DNA from: Ignavibacterium sp037440165
Lineage (GTDB): Bacteria > Bacteroidota > Ignavibacteria > Ignavibacteriales > Ignavibacteriaceae
NCBI RefSeq assembly: GCF_037440165.1
Contig: NZ_JBBIUQ010000003.1
Location: forward strand, 123,712 to 187,711
DNA: 64,000 bases
Direction of reading: 5' to 3'
Below the pieces are notes generated by a model. The model was not told where the DNA came from. It saw only the letters and a program-made list of their open reading frames with translations, and did not search any database. Every line of letters starts with the position of its first letter. Positions within the stretch are counted from its first letter, which is position 1. Position numbers and translations under genes: made by a program. Below, piece by piece: positions 8,836 to 16,618 of the stretch.

Positions 8836-9165
8836 TTATCTTACCCAACCCCAACGTCCGCCGAGCTCTTCTAACTGTGAATTAGATCTGACCCAGCCGA
8901 ATCTTCCACCGAGCTCTTCTAACTGTGAGTTAGATCTGACCCAGCCGAATCTTCCGCCGAGCTCTTCAAGTTGTGAATTGGATTTATTCTGCAGAACCAT
9001 TTTATCCGCTTTTTCAACCATGCCATTTGTTGAATTCTGCTGCTGAGTGATCTGCACATTTTGATCGACTCTATAACGGACAGCTTGTTCAACCTGAGCA
9101 AAGGTTGTAACAGCAAATAAAACAATTGCTGCAACCGCAGTGAATCGTAGCATAGCTCCCACCAT
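8836..9165 (-). CDS. Small exported protein with three 16-residue C-terminal repeats
   Basis: The 109-residue product begins with a signal peptide ending TTFA-Q, so cleavage after residue 23 is likely. A Gln/Asn-rich linker (about 24-61) follows. Then come three consecutive repeats of SNSQLEELGGRFGWVR (62-77, 78-93, 94-109), the last with W for F and ending exactly at the C-terminus. An internal ATG at 9153 (residue 5) has GGTGGGAG just upstream and may be the real start. The gene has its own terminator, a sigma-54 promoter at 9252-9266 and two upstream dyads, so it is a single-gene, tightly regulated unit. I do not recognise the family. The Arg residues inside and at the end of each repeat would allow a trypsin-like protease to release identical peptides. 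A peptide signal, a structural surface peptide or an envelope stress protein are all possible. Confidence 0.82.
   Translation of the reverse strand: MVGAMLRFTAVAAIVLFAVTTFAQVEQAVRYRVDQNVQITQQQNSTNGMVEKADKMVLQNKSNSQLEELGGRFGWVRSNSQLEELGGRFGWVRSNSQLEELGGRWGWVR
8839..8982 (-). repeat. Three tandem 48-bp coding repeats
   Basis: Units lie at 8935-8982, 8887-8934 and 8839-8886, in transcription order. Units 1 and 2 differ at 6 of 48 bases with no amino-acid change. Units 2 and 3 differ at 8 bases with one change (Phe to Trp). The excess of synonymous differences means the peptide sequence is under selection, not merely recently duplicated. Confidence 0.95.
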
Positions 9166-9211
9166 ATGATGTGAATGAATGTTTGTTTATTATTTTCTCT
9201 TGACACACGAT

Positions 9212-9236
9212 AAAAAGGGTGTAAAAGTCCCTTTTT
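9212..9236 (-). promoter_or_regulatory. 5'-leader hairpin of the repeat-peptide transcript
   Basis: Bases 9212-9219 (AAAAAGGG) pair with 9229-9236 (CCCTTTTT) around a 9-base loop. If the sigma-54 transcript starts near 9240, as promoter spacing predicts, this hairpin begins within the first few nucleotides of the RNA. It could stabilise the 5' end or act as an early attenuator. The stem is visible; the role is inferred. Confidence 0.45.
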
Positions 9237-9251
9237 TGGTAGGCTATTAGG

Positions 9252-9266
9252 GCAATGTGAGTGCCA
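9252..9266 (-). promoter_or_regulatory. Sigma-54 (RpoN) -24/-12 promoter of the repeat-peptide gene
   Basis: Read on the minus strand the sequence is TGGCACTCACATTGC, an exact match to the sigma-54 core consensus TGGCAC-N5-TTGC. The predicted start is near 9240, about 75-90 nt before the possible start codons. Just upstream lie two dyads, and the next gene upstream encodes a sigma-54 activator with an intact GAFTGA loop. Context and match together make this a strong call. Confidence 0.9.
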
Positions 9267-9315
9267 TCAAGCCGTATGTAAAAATTGTTTTTTTATGCAG
9301 AATTCTAAGATTAGT

Positions 9316-9373
9316 GGTAAAATTTTACCGATTTTGCAGGTAATTATATACTAGATTGTAAAATTATTTTACA
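9316..9373. promoter_or_regulatory. Two palindromic upstream activator sites (enhancer-like)
   Basis: A perfect 14-bp palindrome GGTAAAATTTTACC lies at 9316-9329, and a perfect 17-bp dyad TGTAAAATTATTTTACA at 9357-9373. They share the half-site GTAAAAT. Their centres are about 42.5 bp apart (four helical turns), at roughly -82 and -125 from the predicted sigma-54 start. This is the usual placement of enhancer sites for a Fis-type HTH activator. The adjacent activator is the obvious candidate ligand (inference). Confidence 0.75.
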
Positions 9374-9402
9374 GCTATTGGAGTTAAAAATTTACAAAAT
9401 TT

Positions 9403-10788
9403 TCACTTTTTCTTTGAAAGCAGAGCGTCTAACTTGGGTCTTGAAACGCCAAGAAATCTTGCTGCCTGAGATTTATTTCCATTTAATTTCTCCAAAACTT
9501 TCACAGCATAAAATTTTGAAAGTCTCTTTAAATCAGTAGTAGCATAATTCAAATCCAATCGAATAACTTGAGGCGGAATTTCTTCTGAAGTTTTAGAAAT
9601 ATCTGACTCAATAGGAGCTGATTTAATAATATTCGAAAAATCATTCATTTTTAGTTCATCACTTTCTGTCAGTAGCACAGCTCTTTGAATTGCATTTCTT
9701 AACTCCCGGACATTTCCTGGCCAGGTATATCCCAGAAGAAAATGTTTTAAATGAGGAGGAATTTTTTTTATGGATTTATCATATTCCCTATTAAACTCAG
9801 AAATAAAATAATCGGCTAATGGAATAATGTCTTCTCTTCTTTCTCTCATGGGTGGCAATTCAATTGTAACAACATTCAACCGATGATATAAATCTCTTCG
9901 GAATAACCCTTCATCAACAAGTTTCGGCAGATTTTTGTTTGTTGCAGAAATCATTCTGGCATTGATTGGTATATCTACAACTCCACCAATTCGCTTAATT
10001 ACTTTTTTTTCTATTGCTCTTAATAACTTAGCCTGAAGATTAAGACTTATATCCCCAATTTCATCAAGGAAAAGAGTACCGTTGCCAGCAAGTTCAAATA
10101 ATCCGTACTTTCTTATCCTTGCACCAGTAAAAGCGCCGGCTTCATATCCAAATAATTCTGACTCAAGTAAATTCTCAGGAATTGCAGTACATATGATATC
10201 AACAAAAGGTTCGTATTTATACTTACTATTATGATGAATTGCCCTGGCAAATATTCCCTTTCCTGTTCCTGTTTCACCTAAAAGCAAGATATTTGATTGA
10301 CTGTTTTCTGAAACTCTTTTGGCTAATGTTATTACTTTATTAAAAGAAGAAGAGCTACCAATAATAAACTGAAAATCGTACTGACTCTGAGAAAGTGACG
10401 GATCGCTATCTTTATTTGTAAGATATTTTTTATTAAGAATCAGATCCTTTAACCTGTGAACAAATTTCATAAGCTCATAAGGAAATACGAAAATATCACT
10501 GATACCAAACTTAACTATAGTACTTACCAGCAGAGCATTATTATTATTAACTACTGCGAGAAATTTATTTGAATGTTCTTTTACCTGTGGTCCGATTTCA
10601 AATAATATTTTCGAATCGAGTGACTCTGGTTGGAGTATAATTATTGCATTTTCTTCAGGTACAAAATACTTGGCACTGGTAAAAGAAATAGGAATACTGT
10701 CTAACTCTATTTGTGCCAGAGCAGAATTCAACATAACTAGATCGTCACTATCAGAAAATATTTTAATTTTAACTTTATTGGAATTCAT
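9403..10788 (-). CDS. Sigma-54-dependent activator with degenerate receiver domain
   Basis: The 461-residue protein has a receiver-like N-terminus (about 5-120), an AAA+ sigma-54 activation domain and a C-terminal Fis-type HTH (about 415-461, NKSQAARFLGVSRPKLDALL). The AAA+ domain is complete: Walker A GETGTGKG at 171-178, GAFTGA at 218-223 and Walker B LFLDE at 239-243. The receiver lacks the canonical phosphoacceptor aspartate (AIIILQP in its place) and the conserved lysine (IFVFPYE). Activation by aspartyl phosphorylation is therefore unlikely. Its start overlaps the end of the Ser/Thr kinase gene by 14 bp, so the two are translationally coupled. It probably drives the sigma-54 promoter at 9252-9266. 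Confidence 0.9.
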   Translation of the reverse strand: MNSNKVKIKIFSDSDDLVMLNSALAQIELDSIPISFTSAKYFVPEENAIIILQPESLDSKILFEIGPQVKEHSNKFLAVVNNNNALLVSTIVKFGISDIFVFPYELMKFVHRLKDLILNKKYLTNKDSDPSLSQSQYDFQFIIGSSSSFNKVITLAKRVSENSQSNILLLGETGTGKGIFARAIHHNSKYKYEPFVDIICTAIPENLLESELFGYEAGAFTGARIRKYGLFELAGNGTLFLDEIGDISLNLQAKLLRAIEKKVIKRIGGVVDIPINARMISATNKNLPKLVDEGLFRRDLYHRLNVVTIELPPMRERREDIIPLADYFISEFNREYDKSIKKIPPHLKHFLLGYTWPGNVRELRNAIQRAVLLTESDELKMNDFSNIIKSAPIESDISKTSEEIPPQVIRLDLNYATTDLKRLSKFYAVKVLEKLNGNKSQAARFLGVSRPKLDALLSKKK

Positions 10789-13700
10789 TTGCTTTTACTT
10801 TACTGCTTAACTGTTTTAGTAATTCTAATGCTTCCTTTCTGTCTTTCTTTTCAAGATATTTTAATCTTATTCTTGTATTAGTTATTGAATCAGCTATCAG
10901 ATTAATTAATTCAAGAGCATATAATCTTGGCTTTTTGGCTTTATGATAATTCCCTCTCTCTGTATATATCTCTGCAATAGCTAATAAAACTTTCCATGTC
11001 AGTTCATTAATACTTTCATTTTCTAATTTACTAAATGCTGAATCAAAATACTCAAGCGGTGATTTAAGTTCTTCCATTTTTTCATTTCTTACCATACTGC
11101 CAAAGGTATAATCGCTGTATGCATCGAGATAAATATTTTCTGATGTTAAACTTTTAATCGAGGGATGCTTCAGTAAAAATAAAGTATCGCTGATTTTGTT
11201 ACTTCTGCTATACTGCTCCAGAATATGAAAAATTATTTCACCAAATGAATTACTGTTACTGGAATTAATTTTTTCGAGATTTGAAATAATTTGGTCTACA
11301 GTAATAAGTTCTCCATTTAATAACCCCATCATTATTTTCATAAATTCATATTCCAGTAAATGCTCATCGTTGAGTGATGACTTTGTATATGAGTAATATT
11401 CAAATTGATTTATAATTTTTTCAAGCTCAGAAGGATCTCCGACCATATACCAGAATTTACCTAATAAAAATAATACTCTTAGCTCGTCATCGAAATTAGA
11501 AATCGAATTAAATTTTTCCTGTGCTTCCATTAATGATTCGTAAGCATTCTGGTAATCGCAGGAGTTGAGATATGCTTCACCTAAATTATAAACACAAAGA
11601 GAATAGAAGTTGAGATCAGACATACTTTTTAAGATATATTTTGCGTCTTTTAATTTAATAATTGCATCCTCAAACTCTCGTTTTTGAATAAGAACAACGC
11701 CCCAGTTCAAAAGCACCACAGAATTCTGTCTATAATTTCCTATGGACTGATTTAATTTTGAAGCCTCATCCCATAGTTCAAATGCTTTATTAGTAGCATT
11801 ACTTTCATAATATAAAGTTCCTAAATTAATTAATTGTGCTGCAATTCCTTCCTTAATATTAAGTTCCCGGTAAGTTTCCAGTACCGATTGACAAAGAGTC
11901 AAAGCTGAATTTAAGTCTCCATCATAATAGTGTATCATTGCTAACAAGTTTTTAGATTTTGCATTTATAATTTTACCACTGCTACCATTTTCGACTATCT
12001 GGTTCAATAATTCTTTTGCGCTCTCAAAATTACTTGTGAAATTTTCAATAGTTGCAATCCACAATTTTGCTTCTGCTTTAATTGCCTCATTACCTTCAAG
12101 CAGCAATTTATCTAATATTTTTCTGGCTTCATCAAATTGCTGCATTTCTACTAAACTGCTGGCTTTCTTCAAAAGAAGATCCTGTCGCTCTTCTTCTTTT
12201 AGCGAATCGAGATTTAATAAATAAAAATTATCAACTACAGATTTATAATCACTCAGACTATAATTTGATTTTATGAGCTCTACAAGAAATTCTTGTCGGG
12301 TTTTTTCATTAAGACTAAAGGAAAGTACCTTTTCAAGTAAGGTTTTTTTGTAAGCAAATGATGAAATTTTATTGGCTAATTCTATTTCTTTCTTTAACAC
12401 TTCAGCACTCTTTTCAAATTCACCTGCTAGCTCATATTGTCTGGCTAATTCAATGATATTGAAATTCGGGAAAAGTTTTCTGATAGTGTTTGCAACTACA
12501 AGATGATATTTAGTTTTGGAACTTATTGTCGAGTAAATGTAAGTCTTAAAGCTTACAGAATTTATCCTTGGCGAGTTGCTTAAATTCAATGAATCAATAA
12601 TGTTCTTCTTCTCAAGTCCTGAGATAAGTTCTCTGATTTTTTCTGCGCTAATTCCCAAAATTCCCGCAAGAATTGTTCTCTCAACTCCAATTTCAAATGC
12701 TGATACTAATTGTGCAAGCTTTAATTCTTCTGCGCTGAGATTGCTTAACCTGATCCTGTAAATTTCTTCATTAGAACTTCTGAGTGCAATTTCAAGTTCT
12801 TCAGAAACACTTAGCGATACTTGGCTTCCAGAATATTTTAAAACGCCAAGAACAATCAAATCTTTTATGAATTGTTTAACATTCCCCGGCAGTAAATCCG
12901 AATAAAGTCCTATAGCTTTTTTCAATTCTCTTTTGGGGAAATGATTCCAATAACTAATCTCTATAAAATCTATAAGCTGGCTGTCCGTAAAATGAGATAT
13001 CTGAAATTCTCTAATGTTTGCAAACAAACCTGATGCAGAATGATAATTGCTATTCTCAGAAATTATCACTTTTGCATTGTTAATCTGAAATACAAGCAAT
13101 ACTTCTTTCAATACATCTTTAACAAAATCATCATATAGATTAAAATCATCAATAAGAATTATTGGTTTGGAGTTTTTCAATGCTGCATCAGAAAAAACTT
13201 TTAATTTCTGAGTGAACTCTTCACTCTCTGAATCAAAAAGCTTTGATAGCTCCTGAGTAAGTTCTCTAGGATACTTTTCGTAAAGAATTTTTGAATAGAA
13301 GATTTTTTTAAAAATATACTTGACTGCATCTAAACCGGTTTTTGAACTGTAATTTTCTATCAAAATTGCATTGTCAAAATTTTCATATATTTCATAAAAC
13401 AATGCGGTTTTGCCTGAACCTTCAGAGCCTTTAACACAATAAATTTCATTACTCTTCGTATCAGCTAAATATGACCGGATAATATTAACAGCATCTCTAC
13501 GGTTGGTAAAAAATTTTGCCGGGAGAAAATCTTTAGTTACTTCAAGATTTACCTCAATACCAAGATCCGAAAGCAGTTCCAGAGTATTGCGATATCGTTG
13601 CGAAGCATCTTTTTGTAAAAGTTTTTTTATAACCGCTATAAGTTCCTTTGAATATCTTGAAGGCGGGAAAACAAATTCTTTTTCAATGTGAGCCTTGTAA

Positions 13701-14356
13701 ATATCAACTTCATTTTCAGCAGAGAACGGAAATCTTCCATAAACTATTCTGTATAGTAAAATACCAAGTGAATATAAATCAACTGTGTGATCGTGTGGTT
13801 CCTTTTTTAGTAATTCTGGTGCAATGTAATGAGCAGTTCCTTTTATATCTATGTTCAGTTCATTAAGCTGGTATTCAGCAAGTCCAAAATCAATTAATTT
13901 AATTTGAGGTTTGTTAGAAGCAGTGCTAACTAAGATATTTTCTGGTTTTAAATCATAGTAAATGTAATTTGACTGATGAAGATAATACAATGCAGTACAA
14001 ATCTGGGTTAAAATTTCCTTCAGTTTTTTTTCATCAATCAGTTCTGTATAAGCGAGTATCTCTTTGGATGGGAAATATTCAAGCGTTATAAAATCAGAAT
14101 TGTATTCTATTTCAAGATCTTCAGCGTCTTTGGAAACAACTGTTCCGAAATCAAATGTTTTGATAATGTTTGGATGATCAAATTTTTTTATCCTGAAAAA
14201 CTCTTCTTTGAAAGAATCCTTTTCATCAGGTTTTGCATTAACAGGCAAAATTTTAATTGCAATTTCTTTCTCAGGAAATTCAGTATCGATTGCCGAGAAG
14301 ACTTTGCTTCTTCCTTCGCCAAGTTTTTTCTTAATTATGTAACGATTATTTATCAC
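10775..14356 (-). CDS. Ser/Thr protein kinase fused to an ATPase and TPR region
   Basis: The 1193-residue product combines an N-terminal Hanks-type kinase (about 5-265), a P-loop ATPase and a long TPR-like helical region (about 640-1180). In the kinase, the ATP-binding Lys35 (AIKIL), catalytic Asp135 with DLKPEN, DFG at 156-158 and APE are present, but the HRD motif reads YYD. The ATPase has Walker A GSEGSGKT at 310-317 and Walker B ILIDD. This architecture resembles PknK/MalT-like STAND regulators, in which the TPR part senses a ligand or partner. Translation starts at GTG, overlapping the permease stop by 1 bp. Position suggests that it controls the sigma-54 activator encoded next. The ligand is unknown. 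Confidence 0.85.
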   Translation of the reverse strand: MINNRYIIKKKLGEGRSKVFSAIDTEFPEKEIAIKILPVNAKPDEKDSFKEEFFRIKKFDHPNIIKTFDFGTVVSKDAEDLEIEYNSDFITLEYFPSKEILAYTELIDEKKLKEILTQICTALYYLHQSNYIYYDLKPENILVSTASNKPQIKLIDFGLAEYQLNELNIDIKGTAHYIAPELLKKEPHDHTVDLYSLGILLYRIVYGRFPFSAENEVDIYKAHIEKEFVFPPSRYSKELIAVIKKLLQKDASQRYRNTLELLSDLGIEVNLEVTKDFLPAKFFTNRRDAVNIIRSYLADTKSNEIYCVKGSEGSGKTALFYEIYENFDNAILIENYSSKTGLDAVKYIFKKIFYSKILYEKYPRELTQELSKLFDSESEEFTQKLKVFSDAALKNSKPIILIDDFNLYDDFVKDVLKEVLLVFQINNAKVIISENSNYHSASGLFANIREFQISHFTDSQLIDFIEISYWNHFPKRELKKAIGLYSDLLPGNVKQFIKDLIVLGVLKYSGSQVSLSVSEELEIALRSSNEEIYRIRLSNLSAEELKLAQLVSAFEIGVERTILAGILGISAEKIRELISGLEKKNIIDSLNLSNSPRINSVSFKTYIYSTISSKTKYHLVVANTIRKLFPNFNIIELARQYELAGEFEKSAEVLKKEIELANKISSFAYKKTLLEKVLSFSLNEKTRQEFLVELIKSNYSLSDYKSVVDNFYLLNLDSLKEEERQDLLLKKASSLVEMQQFDEARKILDKLLLEGNEAIKAEAKLWIATIENFTSNFESAKELLNQIVENGSSGKIINAKSKNLLAMIHYYDGDLNSALTLCQSVLETYRELNIKEGIAAQLINLGTLYYESNATNKAFELWDEASKLNQSIGNYRQNSVVLLNWGVVLIQKREFEDAIIKLKDAKYILKSMSDLNFYSLCVYNLGEAYLNSCDYQNAYESLMEAQEKFNSISNFDDELRVLFLLGKFWYMVGDPSELEKIINQFEYYSYTKSSLNDEHLLEYEFMKIMMGLLNGELITVDQIISNLEKINSSNSNSFGEIIFHILEQYSRSNKISDTLFLLKHPSIKSLTSENIYLDAYSDYTFGSMVRNEKMEELKSPLEYFDSAFSKLENESINELTWKVLLAIAEIYTERGNYHKAKKPRLYALELINLIADSITNTRIRLKYLEKKDRKEALELLKQLSSKVKANEFQ

Positions 14357-15627
14357 TAACCAATCTTTGGATTAAAGAATTTATTTAATTCTTTTGCAAT
14401 ATTATGAATTGAAAGCAAAGTTAAAACTAGAGCAATGCCTGGAATGAAAATCATCCACCAGGCTTCATAAATATACTCCTGACCTTTTTCAATCATTGCT
14501 CCCCAAGAAGGAAACTGATTTCCACTGCCTAGCCCTAAAAAACTTAATGCCGATTCTGCAAGTATAACATTGCTGAATTGAAAAACAAGATTAACTGTAA
14601 CAGGAATTATTATTACAGGAATAACTTCTCTAACCAATAGTTCTTTGTTGGTCAATCCGATTTTTTTAGCTGTAATAAAATAATCTTTTCCTTTAATTGT
14701 TGCGACTTCTGAAGAAACAATTTTGTAAAGACTCATCCATCCTGAAAAACCAAGTACAATTATTACTGAGAACAGGTTATTTCCAAAAAGAGCAAGAATT
14801 AGTATTACCAAAAAGATTGATGGAAATGATAAAAACAAATCGGTTAATCTGTTTAATGATAAACTTAAAACTGGATTTCCTGTTGAAGCAAGAAAACCAA
14901 GAATTAAACCGAGTATTAGTGATATGATAACCGCCATAATTCCAATAAAAACTGAAATCCGTGCGCCGAAAATTAATCTTGCAAATATATCTCTGCCAAA
15001 TTCATCCGTACCTAAAAGAATAATTTCTGATTTAATTGATTTTACAGAGTCAGTTGAGATTGATATGATATTTGATCCTGAAGTGAAATTATATTTTCCT
15101 TGATGCTCAGAATAGTTTTTAACATAATAAACTCTCTCATCAAATTCTTTAAGCAGCACTTTTTCTTTTGCTTCAATAAATTTTTCCATAAGCGAAAAGT
15201 CTGAATCGCTGTTTGCTGATTTTAATTCAATTCTATACTTAATGCTAAATGGTGGAAGCAATTTAAGCTCGCTGATGTTTTGCTGAAAATCAGGATGCTG
15301 ACGGGTAATTAATGATGGAATCAGAAAACAGAATGTTAAAAGGATGATAAAAGTGTTGCTTGCTGTTAATCGGTATCTGAATATTTTTTTTCTTATTCCT
15401 GTTGAAAACAGCAGAATCGGAATAACAAGCATAACAATCAGAGATAATATTGAATCAAAGAAATGAAAACTGAAATGTGCAGAAAGAAAATTATAATCAC
15501 TAAATAATAATCGTAAACTTAAGTAAAAAAGTTTTACAGTCTGAAGAAGCAATTCAAAATTGAAAATTAGCAGAGCTAACCAAATGGAGAATATCAGGTG
15601 CCAAATATTTAGTTTTCTGAACATCAT
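14356..15627 (-). CDS. Oligopeptide/dipeptide ABC importer permease (DppC/OppC-like)
   Basis: The product of about 423 residues has an N-terminal membrane helix, a periplasmic insert and a C-terminal BPD_transp_1 core with about five helices. It carries the DppC-type stretches GTDEFGRDIFARLIFGAR and SALSFLGLG. The EAA-type loop is recognisable in IGLTNKELLVREVIP. It pairs with the upstream permease to move short peptides or related solutes across the inner membrane. I placed the start at the ATG at 15627, which overlaps the preceding stop as TGATG; a TTG sits one codon earlier. The periplasmic insert (about 100-200) is longer than usual. Peptide specificity is inferred from the family only. 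Confidence 0.85.
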   Translation of the reverse strand: MMFRKLNIWHLIFSIWLALLIFNFELLLQTVKLFYLSLRLLFSDYNFLSAHFSFHFFDSILSLIVMLVIPILLFSTGIRKKIFRYRLTASNTFIILLTFCFLIPSLITRQHPDFQQNISELKLLPPFSIKYRIELKSANSDSDFSLMEKFIEAKEKVLLKEFDERVYYVKNYSEHQGKYNFTSGSNIISISTDSVKSIKSEIILLGTDEFGRDIFARLIFGARISVFIGIMAVIISLILGLILGFLASTGNPVLSLSLNRLTDLFLSFPSIFLVILILALFGNNLFSVIIVLGFSGWMSLYKIVSSEVATIKGKDYFITAKKIGLTNKELLVREVIPVIIIPVTVNLVFQFSNVILAESALSFLGLGSGNQFPSWGAMIEKGQEYIYEAWWMIFIPGIALVLTLLSIHNIAKELNKFFNPKIG

Positions 15628-16613
15628 CAACTCAAGATTTCTTTCCAGATTCTTTTATCAACTTTAACTTTTATTAAATCGAAAATAAAATTCGAAAAAA
15701 TGATAAATACAGCTGTCACAAAAGCGCAGGCAATTACTAATGGAAAATCTCTGCTGAGTATTGAAGTGACCATCAATCTGCCCATTCCCGGTAAACTGAA
15801 AATTACTTCAGCAACCAAAGTACCGCTAAGTAAAAAACCAAGTTCAATTCCTGCAATAGATAAAACAGGTTTTAATGAATTTGGCAAAACATGTTTTCTG
15901 AAGATAATTTTTTCGCTTACTCCGCTTGCCTTCAGATACAGTACAAAATCTTTTTGCAGAACTTCTTCAATTCCATCTCTGAAGTAATTAAAAAATAATG
16001 CAGCGCCCGGCAGAGATAATGTTAAAACGGGTAACAGCAAGTGTGAAAAAATATCTATCAGCTTTCCAAATAAACTTAGTTCATCAAAAAAGTATGACTT
16101 GAAACTTCCTGAAGGCAATAAATCTAACTGAACTGAAAAAATGTAAATCAGAATTACTCCCAGCACAAATCCCGGCGTAACATAAAGAACAATTGATGAC
16201 TTTCTGAGAATTCTGTCAGTAAAATTATTTTTTCTTTTAATTGCAAGAATCGCTGAATAATAACCAAGAATTATCTGAAGCATTATACTCAGAAATGCAA
16301 GCAGTAATGTTACTGGTAAAAATTCTAATACTACTTTTATTACTGGCATTCTGTATTCATAAGAAATTCCAAAATCACCGGAAGCGATGTTCTTCAAAAA
16401 ATTTATATACTGAACTGTTATTGGTTCATCAAGATTAAATGAGTTTCGAACTTGTTGAGCAAGTTCAGGACTAAGTTTTGGTGAAATATATTTTTGCGCT
16501 GGATCGCCAGGTGAGATTCTTACTAAAATAAAAACCATAGTAATTACCAGAAACAATATCAGAATGGAAGATAAAAGTCTTTTCAGTATAAGCTTTAACT
16601 TTTTATTCATCAT
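15627..16613 (-). CDS. Oligopeptide/dipeptide ABC importer permease (DppB/OppB-like)
   Basis: The roughly 328-residue inner-membrane protein has six predicted helices. Family markers are RISPGDPAQ near the N-terminus, the EAA-like loop (LKASGVSEKIIFRKHVLPN) and VAEVIFSLPGMGRL near the C-terminus. The ATG at 16613 follows the binding-protein stop by 5 bp and gives the usual N-terminus; an upstream TTG at 16637 would overlap that gene. It is the second gene of the five-gene operon and the partner of the DppC-like permease. Confidence 0.87.
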   Translation of the reverse strand: MMNKKLKLILKRLLSSILILFLVITMVFILVRISPGDPAQKYISPKLSPELAQQVRNSFNLDEPITVQYINFLKNIASGDFGISYEYRMPVIKVVLEFLPVTLLLAFLSIMLQIILGYYSAILAIKRKNNFTDRILRKSSIVLYVTPGFVLGVILIYIFSVQLDLLPSGSFKSYFFDELSLFGKLIDIFSHLLLPVLTLSLPGAALFFNYFRDGIEEVLQKDFVLYLKASGVSEKIIFRKHVLPNSLKPVLSIAGIELGFLLSGTLVAEVIFSLPGMGRLMVTSILSRDFPLVIACAFVTAVFIIFSNFIFDLIKVKVDKRIWKEILS

Positions 16614-16618
16614 AGAAT

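Noticed and set aside
8807..9046. Plus-strand frame across the repeat-peptide gene (79 codons, Pro/Ser/Cys-rich repeats)
   Set aside because: It is antisense to a gene with signal peptide, sigma-54 promoter and terminator, and it begins inside the terminator hairpin.
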